From a virus, in IMG/VR virus record IMGVR_UViG_3300006224_000026, positions 1 to 32,442 of that record: 32,442 nucleotides of DNA. One strand, 5' to 3'. The translations under genes were made by a program, and so were the position numbers. This document shows, piece after piece, positions 16,139 to 22,034 of this stretch; the stretch's first letter is position 1, and every line of letters begins with the position of its first letter. The notes beneath the pieces are model-generated. The model was not told the DNA's origin. It was given only the letters and a program-made list of their open reading frames with translations, and ran no database searches.

Positions 16139-16915
16139 TTACTTATCAACAACCCTAATCGCCCTGTCTCGCATAATTTTTGCTTGTTGAGCGGTCGATA
16201 AGGTCATAAAGTGCGCCCTAGACATTGTTTTACCGCCGCCTGAGCCTTGTGTTTGTGTTGCACCTGTACCGCCTAAAGAAGCAGCAAACCAGTGCGGTTT
16301 TGTATCTTTTAAAGCATCAGAATTAGCCCACTCTCTAGGGCTAAACGGTGTTTTTCCGTCTTTGCCGATCACAACAGCGCCATCTTCGTCATACATGACG
16401 GCATTGCCATTGTCGTCCAGCTTAAACATGCTCATAGCCACTAGAACTGCGTCATCGTTAGCCATAGCATGAAAAACACCATTAATGCCTGAGCGAATTT
16501 GCTCTTGCAGGGCTTTTTCCTTTAAGTTTGCAACTTTGCTATTGATTGCTTCTAATTCAGCATCTTTTAAAGCCAGTTGCTTTTTCCATTCAGCATCGCG
16601 AAGCTCTAGCTTTTTATTTGCCAGTTCCTCTTGCTTTCCTTCAAGAATCATGCGCTCTTCTTCTGCTTTTGCGGCTTTTTCCTTTAGAGCTTTGTATTCT
16701 TCTAGATCAACTTCCTTTAACCTGTCTTCCATTTCTTGCAGTTGTTTTCTGCGTTTCTCATTTTCCTTATTGAGTTGAGTTACTCTATCTTTCCATCCTG
16801 GGTCTGGAAGCTCACCATCAACATTTAAGAAATACTTCCCATCTCGTTCGGTATATTCTGTTTTTAGGTGTTCAGGTACTGCATCTAGGTTTTCAAGTTC
16901 TAATGCTAAAGCCAT
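16139..16915 (-). CDS. Capsid scaffolding protein
   Basis: A 258-residue, highly charged protein directly upstream of the coat gene. Residues about 45-145 are a continuous predicted coiled coil (KDRVTQLNKENEKRRKQLQE, AAKAEEERMILEGKQEELA). The N-terminus (LENLDAVPEHLKTEYTERDG) and the C-terminal region with PFSPREWANSDALKDTKPHW, a glycine-rich linker and the basic end MRDRAIRVVDK are standard for phage scaffolds, where the basic tail binds coat. It directs procapsid assembly and leaves the head afterwards. GAGGG lies 8 bases before the ATG. It is the first gene of the minus-strand late block, about 200 bases from the divergent gene. Confidence 0.85.
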   Translation of the reverse strand: MALALELENLDAVPEHLKTEYTERDGKYFLNVDGELPDPGWKDRVTQLNKENEKRRKQLQEMEDRLKEVDLEEYKALKEKAAKAEEERMILEGKQEELANKKLELRDAEWKKQLALKDAELEAINSKVANLKEKALQEQIRSGINGVFHAMANDDAVLVAMSMFKLDDNGNAVMYDEDGAVVIGKDGKTPFSPREWANSDALKDTKPHWFAASLGGTGATQTQGSGGGKTMSRAHFMTLSTAQQAKIMRDRAIRVVDK

Positions 16916-16980
16916 GTTTTAACCCTCACGGTTATTAATTTATTTAATAGACACATCTCGCGCTATTTTCTGAGCACAAT

Positions 16981-17004
16981 ATAACATATAAAACAATATG
17001 TTAT
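16981..17004. promoter_or_regulatory. Inverted repeat in the late-operon control region
   Basis: ATAACATA (16981-16988) and TATGTTAT (16997-17004) are perfect inverted copies separated by 8 bases, about 65-90 bases before the scaffold start. The size and spacing suit a dimeric repressor or activator. The sequence is AT-rich with no clear sigma-70 promoter for the late operon, so late transcription may need a phage factor or come from farther upstream. Confidence 0.45.
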
Positions 17005-17027
17005 TTATTGGACGGATTGTATTGATT

Positions 17028-17064
17028 ATATATAACCAAAAAAGCTTGCTTTTTGGTTATATAT
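17028..17064. promoter_or_regulatory. Long palindrome between divergent late and accessory genes
   Basis: ATATATAACC (17028-17037) and GGTTATATAT (17055-17064) are perfect inverted copies, extended by an A6 and T5 run and a GC/GC core. The result is a near-complete 37-base hairpin with one unpaired A. On the plus strand TTGCTT (17046-17051 region) with TAAATT about 17 bases later could be a promoter for the following gene, so the palindrome may be an operator. A terminator role is less likely because no U-run follows. Confidence 0.5.
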
Positions 17065-17118
17065 GTGCTAAATTGATTTTGTGAATTTTATTAATTAAAT
17101 AAATTGGAATTAAAAATA

Positions 17119-17403
17119 ATGAGTAAAGAATTAAAAGTAATTAGTGATTATGTTGAAGAGCTTTCACAAGAATAAATATTCAGCAAATTAAACAAAAGAG
17201 ACATTGAAGCTTTATTAAAACTTGCTTTCGCTCAAATTAAGCGCGATGCTTCAATCGGAAAAGACGTTCGCATTAACAACTTCGGCACATTCAAGCTAAA
17301 AACTCGCGCAGCTCGCAACGGTCGTAATCCACAAACAGGTGAAACAATTGAAATTGCTGAAAAGCAGGTTATTTCTTTTAAGGCTAGTAAGACAGGTAAA
17401 TAA
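17119..17403 (+). pseudogene. HU/IHF-family DNA-binding protein interrupted by TAA
   Basis: The frame from the ATG at 17119 encodes MSKELKVISDYVEELSQE and then a TAA at 17173-17175, after which 75 more sense codons continue in the same frame to the TAA at 17401. Without the internal stop this is a 94-residue HU-like protein: helices at 24-45, NNFGTF at 53-58, the DNA-binding arm with GRNPQTGE at 68-75 and the closing helix [10 protein letters not shown] proteins bend DNA as dimers. No ATG, GTG or TTG exists after the stop that could restart translation. A single nonsense change is the simplest reading; readthrough or a sequence error is possible. The downstream part is so well kept that the change must be recent or suppressed. 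Confidence 0.85.
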
Positions 17404-17405
17404 GC

Positions 17406-17576
17406 ATGACAAACAAAACATCAGAACAAAAGAAAAAAGAAGAAGAACGCAAACGCAGGGAACAAAATAATCAATTAAATAATTCATTCGTATATGGCGA
17501 TACTGGATATTTAAGCGAATCATCGTCTTGCGATACCAGTTCATCAAGTTACGGCGGTTCTTGTGGGTTTGATTAG
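17406..17576 (+). CDS. Small charged and serine-rich protein (56 aa)
   Basis: An ATG at 17406, two bases after the HU-like stop, opens a 56-codon frame ending in TAG. The first 20 residues are Lys, Arg and Glu (SEQKKKEEERKRREQN), the rest is Tyr, Ser and Gly-rich with two Cys (YGDTGYLSESSSCDTSSSSY, GGSCGFD). The AGGTAAATAAGC upstream contains a ribosome binding site. Small phage proteins of this composition, with a basic head and a Ser/Gly/Cys-rich tail, are common and uncharacterised. The closeness to the HU-like gene suggests co-transcription. Confidence 0.65.
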   Translation: MTNKTSEQKKKEEERKRREQNNQLNNSFVYGDTGYLSESSSCDTSSSSYGGSCGFD

Positions 17577-17636
17577 GTAGTATTAAACAAAATAACCTAA
17601 GCATGTTGTAAAACTGCTAAAATAGGATAATTAAAA

Positions 17637-17948
17637 ATGAGTAAAAAATACGTAGAAATAACAGTAGATACAAATGACGGCGATTATGTAACAGAAAGAT
17701 ATTCGTTGCTTGATGGCGAATTAGAAAAATATAGAAAAATAGCCAGTGCGTTGAAAATAAAACATGGAAGATGGCCTAAAGGACAAATGGCTGGTAAAAA
17801 TGATAATCCAAGCTTGATTTATAACGGATTATTAACTAATGAAGAAATAGAATGGTTTAATGAATCAACTCAATATCCTGAATATGGATTCCATTCCATT
17901 GAGTCAATTAAAATTTTAACGATTGTTGACGAAGAAATAATTTATTAA
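17637..17948 (+). CDS. Unknown protein (103 aa)
   Basis: A 103-residue protein with YVEITVDTNDGDYVTERYSLLD at the start and a helix KYRKIASALKIKHGRWPKGQ, then LIYNGLLTNEEIEWFNESTQYPEYGFHSIESIKILTI. AGGATAATTAAAA precedes the ATG. The mixture of strands and helices suggests one compact domain. No family was recognised and there is no metal or membrane motif. It is the third gene of the plus-strand block and is followed by a 93-base gap that can fold into a nested hairpin. Confidence 0.7.
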   Translation: MSKKYVEITVDTNDGDYVTERYSLLDGELEKYRKIASALKIKHGRWPKGQMAGKNDNPSLIYNGLLTNEEIEWFNESTQYPEYGFHSIESIKILTIVDEEIIY

Positions 17949-17977
17949 ACTGAGCAATAACAGTAAATATTGGCGAA

Positions 17978-18009
17978 GCTGTGACGATATGGGAATATCT
18001 AAGGACAGC
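17978..18009 (+). ncRNA. Nested hairpin in the leader of the zinc-ribbon-like gene
   Basis: GCTGT (17978-17982) pairs with ACAGC (18005-18009), enclosing a second stem GATAT (17986-17990) with ATATC (17995-17999) and a GGGA loop. The element ends 32 bases before the ATG at 18042. It could be a translational control element or a protein-binding site. No known riboswitch class was recognised. Confidence 0.4.
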
Positions 18010-18041
18010 ACCTAATTTTAACAACAGCAAAGGTTGACAAA

Positions 18042-18263
18042 ATGAAAGAGCCATTAATACATAGCCATATAACAGATGGATTACCAAGTAATCATAAATT
18101 AGCAAATGAATTTATTTATTGTAAAATTTGCAATTCAATGTTACATGCCGATAATAACGAATGTATGCAAACATGGATTGAGTCAGGAACTGGCAACTAT
18201 TGCCTAAAGTGCTTTTCAAGATCAAAAGGGGCTGTTCTTGAAATTTCAGATGCGATTGAATAA
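18042..18263 (+). CDS. Small protein with a treble-clef or zinc-ribbon-like Cys pattern (73 aa)
   Basis: A 73-residue protein with Cys residues in the order FIYCKICNSMLHADNNEC and GNYCLKCF, that is two CxxC knuckles about 25 residues apart, typical of a zinc ribbon or treble clef. The ATG is preceded by AAAGGTTGAC, a usable binding site. Such small phage zinc proteins often act in transcription or host takeover, but the sequence gives no specific role. It stands just upstream of the structured RNA region and is the last gene before it. Confidence 0.72.
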   Translation: MKEPLIHSHITDGLPSNHKLANEFIYCKICNSMLHADNNECMQTWIESGTGNYCLKCFSRSKGAVLEISDAIE

Positions 18264-18304
18264 GAATACACAATAACCGTCGCCATTAGCGGTTTATCTA
18301 GTAG

Positions 18305-18376
18305 CAACATAAATAACCATTAACATGCCTGCTGGAAGCTGGTGGGAACGCGTCTTGTTAGTGGTTATCTATGTTG
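18305..18376 (+). ncRNA. Long hairpin RNA (21-bp stem, one mismatch)
   Basis: Bases 18305-18325 and 18356-18376 are inverted copies over 21 positions with a single mismatch and one G-U pair, around a 30-base GC-richer loop (18326-18355). No gene covers this 230-base stretch, in a genome where gaps are otherwise short. The last four bases of the stem overlap the 5' arm of the tRNA-like fold that follows, so the two structures exclude each other in part. It could be a structured regulatory RNA or the stem of a larger RNA. Confidence 0.6.
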
Positions 18377-18472
18377 GTGTGCGTCGATATTGGTAAAGGC
18401 GACCCGAAACAGGTAATGCTGTGTGGATATGGTATAAAGCCAATTAGTGAAGGTTCGATTCCTTCCGCCAAC
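18373..18472 (+). ncRNA. tRNA-like RNA without a recognisable anticodon arm
   Basis: GTTGGTG (18373-18379) can form a 7-bp acceptor stem with CGCCAAC (18466-18472). CGTC and GGCG (18382-18385 and 18398-18401) form a D-like arm with a GG-containing loop. GAAGG-TTCGATT-CCTTC (18449-18465) is a canonical T arm. The central 47 bases (18402-18448) do not form a 5-bp anticodon stem with a U33-type loop, and the total of 100 bases is longer than normal tRNA. It may be a decayed tRNA, a tRNA with an insertion, or a tRNA mimic that is part of the structured RNA upstream. No CCA is encoded. Confidence 0.5.
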
Positions 18473-18492
18473 TTCAATTTAATGAGGATAAT

Positions 18493-18684
18493 ATGAATAT
18501 AGAAGAACTGAAAGAAGAAAAGTTACTACTTGAAAACAATATAAGATCATTGGTAAATTCGTTTATTAATAAAACTGACTTGCCTATTTATTCTGTAAAT
18601 ATTGATATGATTGATTGTTCATTAGTTGGTAAAAGAATACCTAATTATATGGTAGATAAAGTTAGAGTTATGGTTAATTTGTGA
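18493..18684 (+). CDS. Unknown small protein (63 aa)
   Basis: A 63-residue protein starting at an ATG with GAGGATA upstream, placed 20 bases after the tRNA-like RNA. The N-terminal half is a charged helix (MNIEELKEEKLLLENNIRSL), the rest a small alpha/beta tail (DLPIYSVNIDMIDCSLVGKR, MVDKVRVMVNL). This outline resembles short phage proteins of unknown role. It overlaps the next gene, whose GTG start lies across its TGA stop. No catalytic or metal motif is visible. Confidence 0.7.
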   Translation: MNIEELKEEKLLLENNIRSLVNSFINKTDLPIYSVNIDMIDCSLVGKRIPNYMVDKVRVMVNL

Positions 18685-19088
18685 CAAATAATATTTTAAA
18701 AAATTCTCCAAAAAAGCAATCTTCAATATCAACAAAACAAGTACCACAATCACCTCCATACGTGAAAATAGGTCGTATTTTTAGAACACATTTCTACGGA
18801 AGATTTGCAGAAGAGTTTTATACTGACTATAACTATAGTAGAAAATATTATCTTCTTGACGATATAAGCTCAAAAACAAAAATAATTAATACTTATAAAT
18901 CAGTATTAATATTTTCAAACGGAGAATGGCTTGTTGATAGCGACAAAATAAAAAAATCATTTTACGATGAAAAAGAAAAATATGAATTATATATTAAGCA
19001 AAAAGAACATGAATATAATAAACTTGATGAAATAAAAAATACATTAATTAATAAATGTAAAGAAAATTTATTAAATAGGTTTAAATAA
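18681..19088 (+). CDS. Unknown protein, lysine/tyrosine-rich (135 aa)
   Basis: A 135-residue protein from a GTG that overlaps the previous TGA. It contains VKIGRIFRTHFYGRFAEEFY, DYNYSRKYYLLDD, YKSVLIFSNGEWLVDSDKIK, and a C-terminal coiled-coil-like helix (EKYELYIKQKEHEYNKLDEI). The middle part could be a small beta domain reading external ligands, but no family was recognised. Codon use is extremely AT-rich, like the neighbouring small genes and unlike the late structural genes. Confidence 0.68.
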   Translation: MTNNILKNSPKKQSSISTKQVPQSPPYVKIGRIFRTHFYGRFAEEFYTDYNYSRKYYLLDDISSKTKIINTYKSVLIFSNGEWLVDSDKIKKSFYDEKEKYELYIKQKEHEYNKLDEIKNTLINKCKENLLNRFK

Positions 19089-19089
19089 C

Positions 19090-19245
19090 ATGACAGACTT
19101 TGAAAGAACAAAACAGTTTTTAGATTCATTGGTCATTGAATATGTTGATTCATTTAATAAATCAATAACATTTGTTAGCAACGAAATATATACAACTTTT
19201 TTATTTGATGATGAAGGAAATTTTTTAAACTTTTATTCATCATAA
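19090..19245 (+). CDS. Unknown small protein (51 aa)
   Basis: An ATG two bases after the previous stop opens a 51-codon frame: MTDFERTKQFLDSL, VIEYVDSFNKSITFVSNEIY and TTFLFDDEGNFLNFYSS. The alternation suggests one helix followed by a beta hairpin. No strong binding site precedes it, but tight spacing suggests translational coupling. No family was recognised. The pattern of aromatic and acidic residues is typical of small phage proteins that bind host enzymes, which is only a guess. Confidence 0.55.
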   Translation: MTDFERTKQFLDSLVIEYVDSFNKSITFVSNEIYTTFLFDDEGNFLNFYSS

Positions 19246-19288
19246 TAATTTATGAATCAGGAAAGTTTTTAAGTGTTGGAGCTTGGGA

Positions 19289-19477
19289 ATGATAGAATAC
19301 CAATATGAAATAGATGTAACATTAAATCCAATGTCATGCTTGCCATGTTATTTAGATAAGTCAAATTTACGCAATATTACTGATATTGCTGATACATGGA
19401 GAAAGTATATAGATGTGTCAACAGGACAAATACACGATTGTGAAGTTTATTATAATATGGCAATGAATGACAGATAA
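19289..19477 (+). CDS. Unknown small protein with a CxxC pair (62 aa)
   Basis: The ATG at 19289 has GGAG 7 bases upstream and is preferred over an in-frame TTG at 19283. The 62-residue product reads MIEYQYEIDVTLNPMSCLPC and continues with NLRNITDIADTWRKYIDVSTG. A single CxxC pair and one later Cys (HDCEVYY) might bind metal. The end of the gene overlaps the start of the regulator gene by 11 bases, so the two are probably translated together. No family was recognised. Confidence 0.65.
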   Translation: MIEYQYEIDVTLNPMSCLPCYLDKSNLRNITDIADTWRKYIDVSTGQIHDCEVYYNMAMNDR

Positions 19478-19673
19478 TAATAATTATATCCTAAACTTCC
19501 GTAAACGCTTCGGATGGTCGCAGCAAAAACTAGCTGATATGTCTGGAATATCAAGAAGCTCTATTAAGAATTGGGAGAATAGCGGTAAAGCACCTAAATG
19601 GATGCGGCTGATTTGCGCGGCATTGGCCTATAATTTACCGGCTTACATCGACAAGGATAATAATGACAACTAA
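19467..19673 (+). CDS. Cro/XRE-type helix-turn-helix regulator
   Basis: A 68-residue protein made almost entirely of one XRE domain. Residues 7-18 form helix 1 (YILNFRKRFGWS), then QQKLADMSGISRSSIKNWENSGKAP covers the turn and recognition helix (QKLADMSGIS and RSSIKNWENS), and PKWMRLICAALAYNLP is the closing helix. It binds DNA as a Cro-like repressor or a replication regulator. Its size suits a Cro-type protein without a protease domain. It overlaps both neighbours, so it is in the middle of the operon rather than behind its own promoter. Palindromes at 16981-17064 are possible targets. Confidence 0.85.
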   Translation: MTDNNNYILNFRKRFGWSQQKLADMSGISRSSIKNWENSGKAPKWMRLICAALAYNLPAYIDKDNNDN

Positions 19674-20118
19674 GATTAACTCTAAAATAACCGGCTACAG
19701 CATCAAAAAAGAACAAGCAATGCCAGAACCACAACCAGCGCCTAAACAAGCCATACACGAGGGATTAAAGCGTCCTGACGTATTGCATGGATCAACTTAT
19801 AAGATTAAGACACCACAATCAGAACACGCGCTATATGTAACCATTAATGATATGGTTTTAGATGATGTACGCCATCCGTACGAAATATTCCTTAACTCTA
19901 AAAACATGGAACAATACCAGTATGTTTTGGCTATGACTCGGCTTATATCTGCTGTATGGCGAAAGGGTGGAAATGCAGCTTTTATTGGTAAAGAATTGCA
20001 GTCTGTGTTTGATCCTAAAGGCGGATATTTTAAAAAAGGCGGGGTATTTATGACGTCATTGGTGGCTGAAATCGGGCATGTTATAGATAAGCATTTAAAA
20101 GAGATAGGTATAAATTAA
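19663..20118 (+). CDS. TSCPD-domain protein (NrdJ C-terminal-like)
   Basis: A 151-residue protein with a flexible, Pro/Gln-rich N-terminus (residues 1-35) and a domain from about 36 on: RPDVLHGSTYKIKTPQSEHA, LYVTINDMVLDDVRHPYEIF, NSKNMEQYQYVLAMTRLISA, and FDPKGGYFKKGGVFMTSLVA. This is the TSCPD family, found at the C-terminus of B12-dependent ribonucleotide reductases and as stand-alone phage proteins. The copy here has no cysteines at all, so it cannot use thiol chemistry and is more likely a binding or regulatory protein. It overlaps the regulator gene upstream by 11 bases. Confidence 0.78.
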   Translation: MTTKINSKITGYSIKKEQAMPEPQPAPKQAIHEGLKRPDVLHGSTYKIKTPQSEHALYVTINDMVLDDVRHPYEIFLNSKNMEQYQYVLAMTRLISAVWRKGGNAAFIGKELQSVFDPKGGYFKKGGVFMTSLVAEIGHVIDKHLKEIGIN

Positions 20119-20119
20119 C

Positions 20120-20347
20120 ATGTGGATAAATCCAAAATACAAAATAAGCAAAAAAGCACACATAGTATCATCATGCTACGATAGGCAATGCCATCCTGAA
20201 ACATGCTGTTGTGGAGATGATGAGTACGCATTGCAACAAGAAGTTGAAACTAAAAACTATTTAGATATGGTTTGCGGTTATCACTTTGCTACTGTTGAGC
20301 GAGGAACTAAAAAAGAGCTGCAAGATTATATGGAATCATTGAAATGA
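20120..20347 (+). CDS. Small cysteine-rich protein (75 aa)
   Basis: A 75-residue protein one base after the TSCPD gene, with a Cys/His cluster (SSCYDRQCHPETCCCGDDEY) and a later Cys (MVCGYHF). This is a likely metal-binding knot. The remainder forms a helix (YALQQEVETKNYLDM) and a C-terminal helix (TKKELQDYMESLK). No family was recognised. The stop overlaps the next ATG as ATGA, so the next frame is probably translated by coupling despite its internal stop. Confidence 0.7.
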   Translation: MWINPKYKISKKAHIVSSCYDRQCHPETCCCGDDEYALQQEVETKNYLDMVCGYHFATVERGTKKELQDYMESLK

Positions 20348-20538
20348 ACGAAAAATACGGAATAACCTATTATCTAACAGCAGAAGATGAAAGATACCCA
20401 ATACTTGTGCTACAAGGTGAATTTGGTAGTGTTTGATATTCGCTTAATAAAAGCAATGGCGAATTAGAGCGAGTATGTATATGCAATGCTTACTGTTCTA
20501 GTGAGTGTGTATGTGGCGCATGGGACGGTGAAAACTAA
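20344..20538 (+). pseudogene. Small Cys-rich protein gene interrupted by TGA
   Basis: The ATG overlaps the previous stop (ATGA) and opens MNEKYGITYYLTAEDERYPI, LVLQGEFGSV, then TGA at 20434-20436, after which the same frame reads YSLNKSNGELERVCICNAYC, SSECVCGAWDGEN to TAA at 20536. The next gene starts at the following base. Both halves are protein-like and the spacing is that of a normal gene, so this is one 64-codon frame with a single TGA at codon 31. Tryptophan (TGG) would fit there. It may be a point nonsense mutation, a sequencing error, or readthrough. Five cysteines in the second half would be lost in the short product. Confidence 0.75.
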
Positions 20539-20721
20539 ATGATAGAAGAAAACAAAGCCCAACGATTAGCGCAAATTGCCATGTTACAAAACGCCTTGGA
20601 TGATTTGCAGTATTTTACTGAATTGATGGATTTAGTTTCTAAGTCAACCAAGATTAAATATAACTCATACATCAATCAAGGCTTTACACCTGAACAGGCT
20701 ATTTATTTGTGTAAGGATTGA
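20539..20721 (+). CDS. Conserved small phage protein of unknown function (60 aa)
   Basis: A 60-residue helical protein: MIEENKAQRLAQIAMLQNAL, DDLQYFTELMDLVSKSTKIK, YNSYINQGFTPEQAIYLCKD. The pattern LQNALDDLQYF...LMDLVSK..KIKYNSYI.QGFTPEQA is one seen in several proteobacterial phages with no known function. It begins at the base after the stop of the TGA-interrupted frame. The C-terminal GFTPEQA.YLC resembles a short helical binding module. No metal or membrane motif. Confidence 0.75.
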   Translation: MIEENKAQRLAQIAMLQNALDDLQYFTELMDLVSKSTKIKYNSYINQGFTPEQAIYLCKD

Positions 20722-20726
20722 AATTA

Positions 20727-20897
20727 ATGCAATATCAAGTAATAACAGAATCAAAACCAGAAAAACTAAGCGAAACTATAACTAATCTCCTTAATTTAGA
20801 CTGGAAATGTCAGGGAGGAATCTCTATTTGTCATAATGACGGTGGATTTATAGGATTAAAACTTATTTACGCTCAGGCGATGATTAAAGAGGATTAA
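20727..20897 (+). CDS. DUF1737-like small protein (56 aa)
   Basis: An ATG at 20727 gives a 56-residue protein: MQYQVITESKPEKLSETITN, LLNLDWKCQGGISICHNDGG, FIGLKLIYAQAMIKED. This is the DUF1737 outline, Y.Vi......L...V..L...GW...GG......Y.QAMi, usually found as a stand-alone domain of about 55-65 residues in phages and bacteria. Function is unknown. A tryptophan-lysine-cysteine segment replaces the usual GW. It is the last gene of the plus-strand block; the bidirectional terminator starts three bases after its stop. Confidence 0.75.
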   Translation: MQYQVITESKPEKLSETITNLLNLDWKCQGGISICHNDGGFIGLKLIYAQAMIKED

Positions 20898-20900
20898 AAC

Positions 20901-20937
20901 AAAAAAGCCATTAAGTTTTTAATTTAATGGCTTTTTT
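20901..20937. terminator. Bidirectional rho-independent terminator
   Basis: A perfect 14-bp stem, AAAAAAGCCATTAA (20901-20914) and TTAATGGCTTTTTT (20924-20937), with a 9-base loop. It has a U-run when read in either direction and lies between convergent gene blocks, three bases after the plus-strand DUF1737 gene and four bases after the minus-strand gene at 20942. It would stop both transcripts. Confidence 0.92.
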
Positions 20938-20941
20938 AATG

Positions 20942-21493
20942 CTATTTTCCTTGCAATAATTTAGTTATAGCTTTTGATACACTATCTCTATATTCCTGTT
21001 TTGACCAATTATACTCTATTCCACAAAAAGTAATTGAGTAACATTGTCCTATATTATTGTTATGAGAATCAACAATATTAATTCCTGAGCAACTGCGTAC
21101 TATTTTTGCATCTGGCAAAGGCAACTCAACCCCATTTAAATTAAATGTTTTTGGTTTTGGTGGGTTCCATGATAATAAATTTATATTAATATAAAATGTA
21201 GCAACGCCTGAAACCAACAATTTATCATTATGTATTGTGTTGTTTTCAATAACAACCTTTATCCCTGTGTCTTTATCATACAACTCATCCCCAACAAAAA
21301 CAGGCTTATCTTCTATGATGGCTATGGCGAACGAATAAACACTTGGCTTATCAGTAAAATATATCTCTTGTAAATTACAAATACTTTCGCCTAGTTTAAT
21401 ACACTTTAAAGGATTAACATTTGTACCTTCACACATATCAATAACTCGTGCATATTCACGATAAAGATCGCTTCTTTTTTCTATCTTATTCAT
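20942..21493 (-). CDS. Unknown accessory protein (183 aa)
   Basis: A 183-residue protein with an N-terminal helix (SDLYREYARVIDMCEGTNVN), then a beta-rich region with YSFAIAIIEDKPVFVGDELY and DKDTGIKVVIENNTIHNDK. It ends in a SWNPPKPKTFNLNGVELPLP segment followed by another beta element and a helix. The string KPVFVGDELYDKDTG.K..V and WNPPKPKTF.LNG.ELP is typical of hypothetical proteins in phages of enterics and related hosts. It is often next to genes such as the one upstream here, with which it overlaps by 8 bases. Function unknown; likely a cytoplasmic accessory factor. Confidence 0.75.
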   Translation of the reverse strand: MNKIEKRSDLYREYARVIDMCEGTNVNPLKCIKLGESICNLQEIYFTDKPSVYSFAIAIIEDKPVFVGDELYDKDTGIKVVIENNTIHNDKLLVSGVATFYININLLSWNPPKPKTFNLNGVELPLPDAKIVRSCSGINIVDSHNNNIGQCYSITFCGIEYNWSKQEYRDSVSKAITKLLQGK

Positions 21494-22034
21494 TAATAAT
21501 CTCAGCCGTAATTTTTCCGGTAATGCCGGATTTTGTTAGTTTAATCTTTACATTTCCTAATTTAAAATTAGGACTTGGCATAATCTCGGCATGTTCAATA
21601 ATATCATGCTCAACTATTTTGTATCGTTCTGGAGAAAAACTTGTTCCTATTTCTTCATCATTAATATCAATATATTCACCATTTGACATTTGAAATACAA
21701 CCCGCTTACCACTCGCTTGCGCTTCTTTCAATTCTCTGTATGGGTCGTGAATCCTGTATCTATCTTTATCTTCATAAAATTCAGCATTTGAATTGCAAAT
21801 CTCCCATTTTCCGTCATTCTTTAAATACTCTATCTTCTTCCCATCCCTAATAGCCCGCCGTAAATGTTCGTATTCGTCGGGTTTTTTAACAATATATAAA
21901 TTATATTCTCCTAATTTATCATTAATAAGCAGTTGCGGACATCCTTTGTAAGTTTTATTGTTTTGATTGTATTCAATCTCCTGCGTAGTATCTTCAAGCC
22001 ATTGTTTAATAAGGACTGCGTGTGGATGTTTCAT
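21486..22034 (-). CDS. Accessory protein with repeated 'YRI' modules (182 aa)
   Basis: A 182-residue protein starting MKHPHAVLIKQWLEDTTQEI. It appears to be built of short beta modules of the form GK.I.......W........F.....YRI: EYLKNDGKWEICNSNAEFYE followed by DRYRIHDPYRELKEAQASGK, then RVVFQMSNGEYIDINDEEIG followed by FSPERYKIVEHD. Proteins with this N-terminus and such modules are common in accessory regions of proteobacterial phages and have no known function. The start overlaps the preceding stop by 4 bases and the end overlaps the next start. Confidence 0.75.
   Translation of the reverse strand: MKHPHAVLIKQWLEDTTQEIEYNQNNKTYKGCPQLLINDKLGEYNLYIVKKPDEYEHLRRAIRDGKKIEYLKNDGKWEICNSNAEFYEDKDRYRIHDPYRELKEAQASGKRVVFQMSNGEYIDINDEEIGTSFSPERYKIVEHDIIEHAEIMPSPNFKLGNVKIKLTKSGITGKITAEIINE

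Noticed and set aside
18326-18355. Similarity of the hairpin loop (GGAAGCTGGTGGGAAC) to a cobalamin riboswitch core or a T-box
   Set aside because: Only the short GGTG-type string matches. The B12 box, the CCCGC element and the T-box bulge are missing, and the loop is enclosed in a long stem foreign to both classes.
18373-18472. A selenocysteine or suppressor tRNA that could read the TGA at 20434 or the TAA at 17173
   Set aside because: The 100-base length is like selenocysteine tRNA, but the central part contains no TCA, and no anticodon arm with TCA, TTA or CTA in its loop can be folded.
17119-20538. An alternative genetic code in which TAA or TGA is read as an amino acid
   Set aside because: TAA, TGA and TAG all end well-supported genes in the window, often in overlap with the next start, so the standard bacterial code applies.
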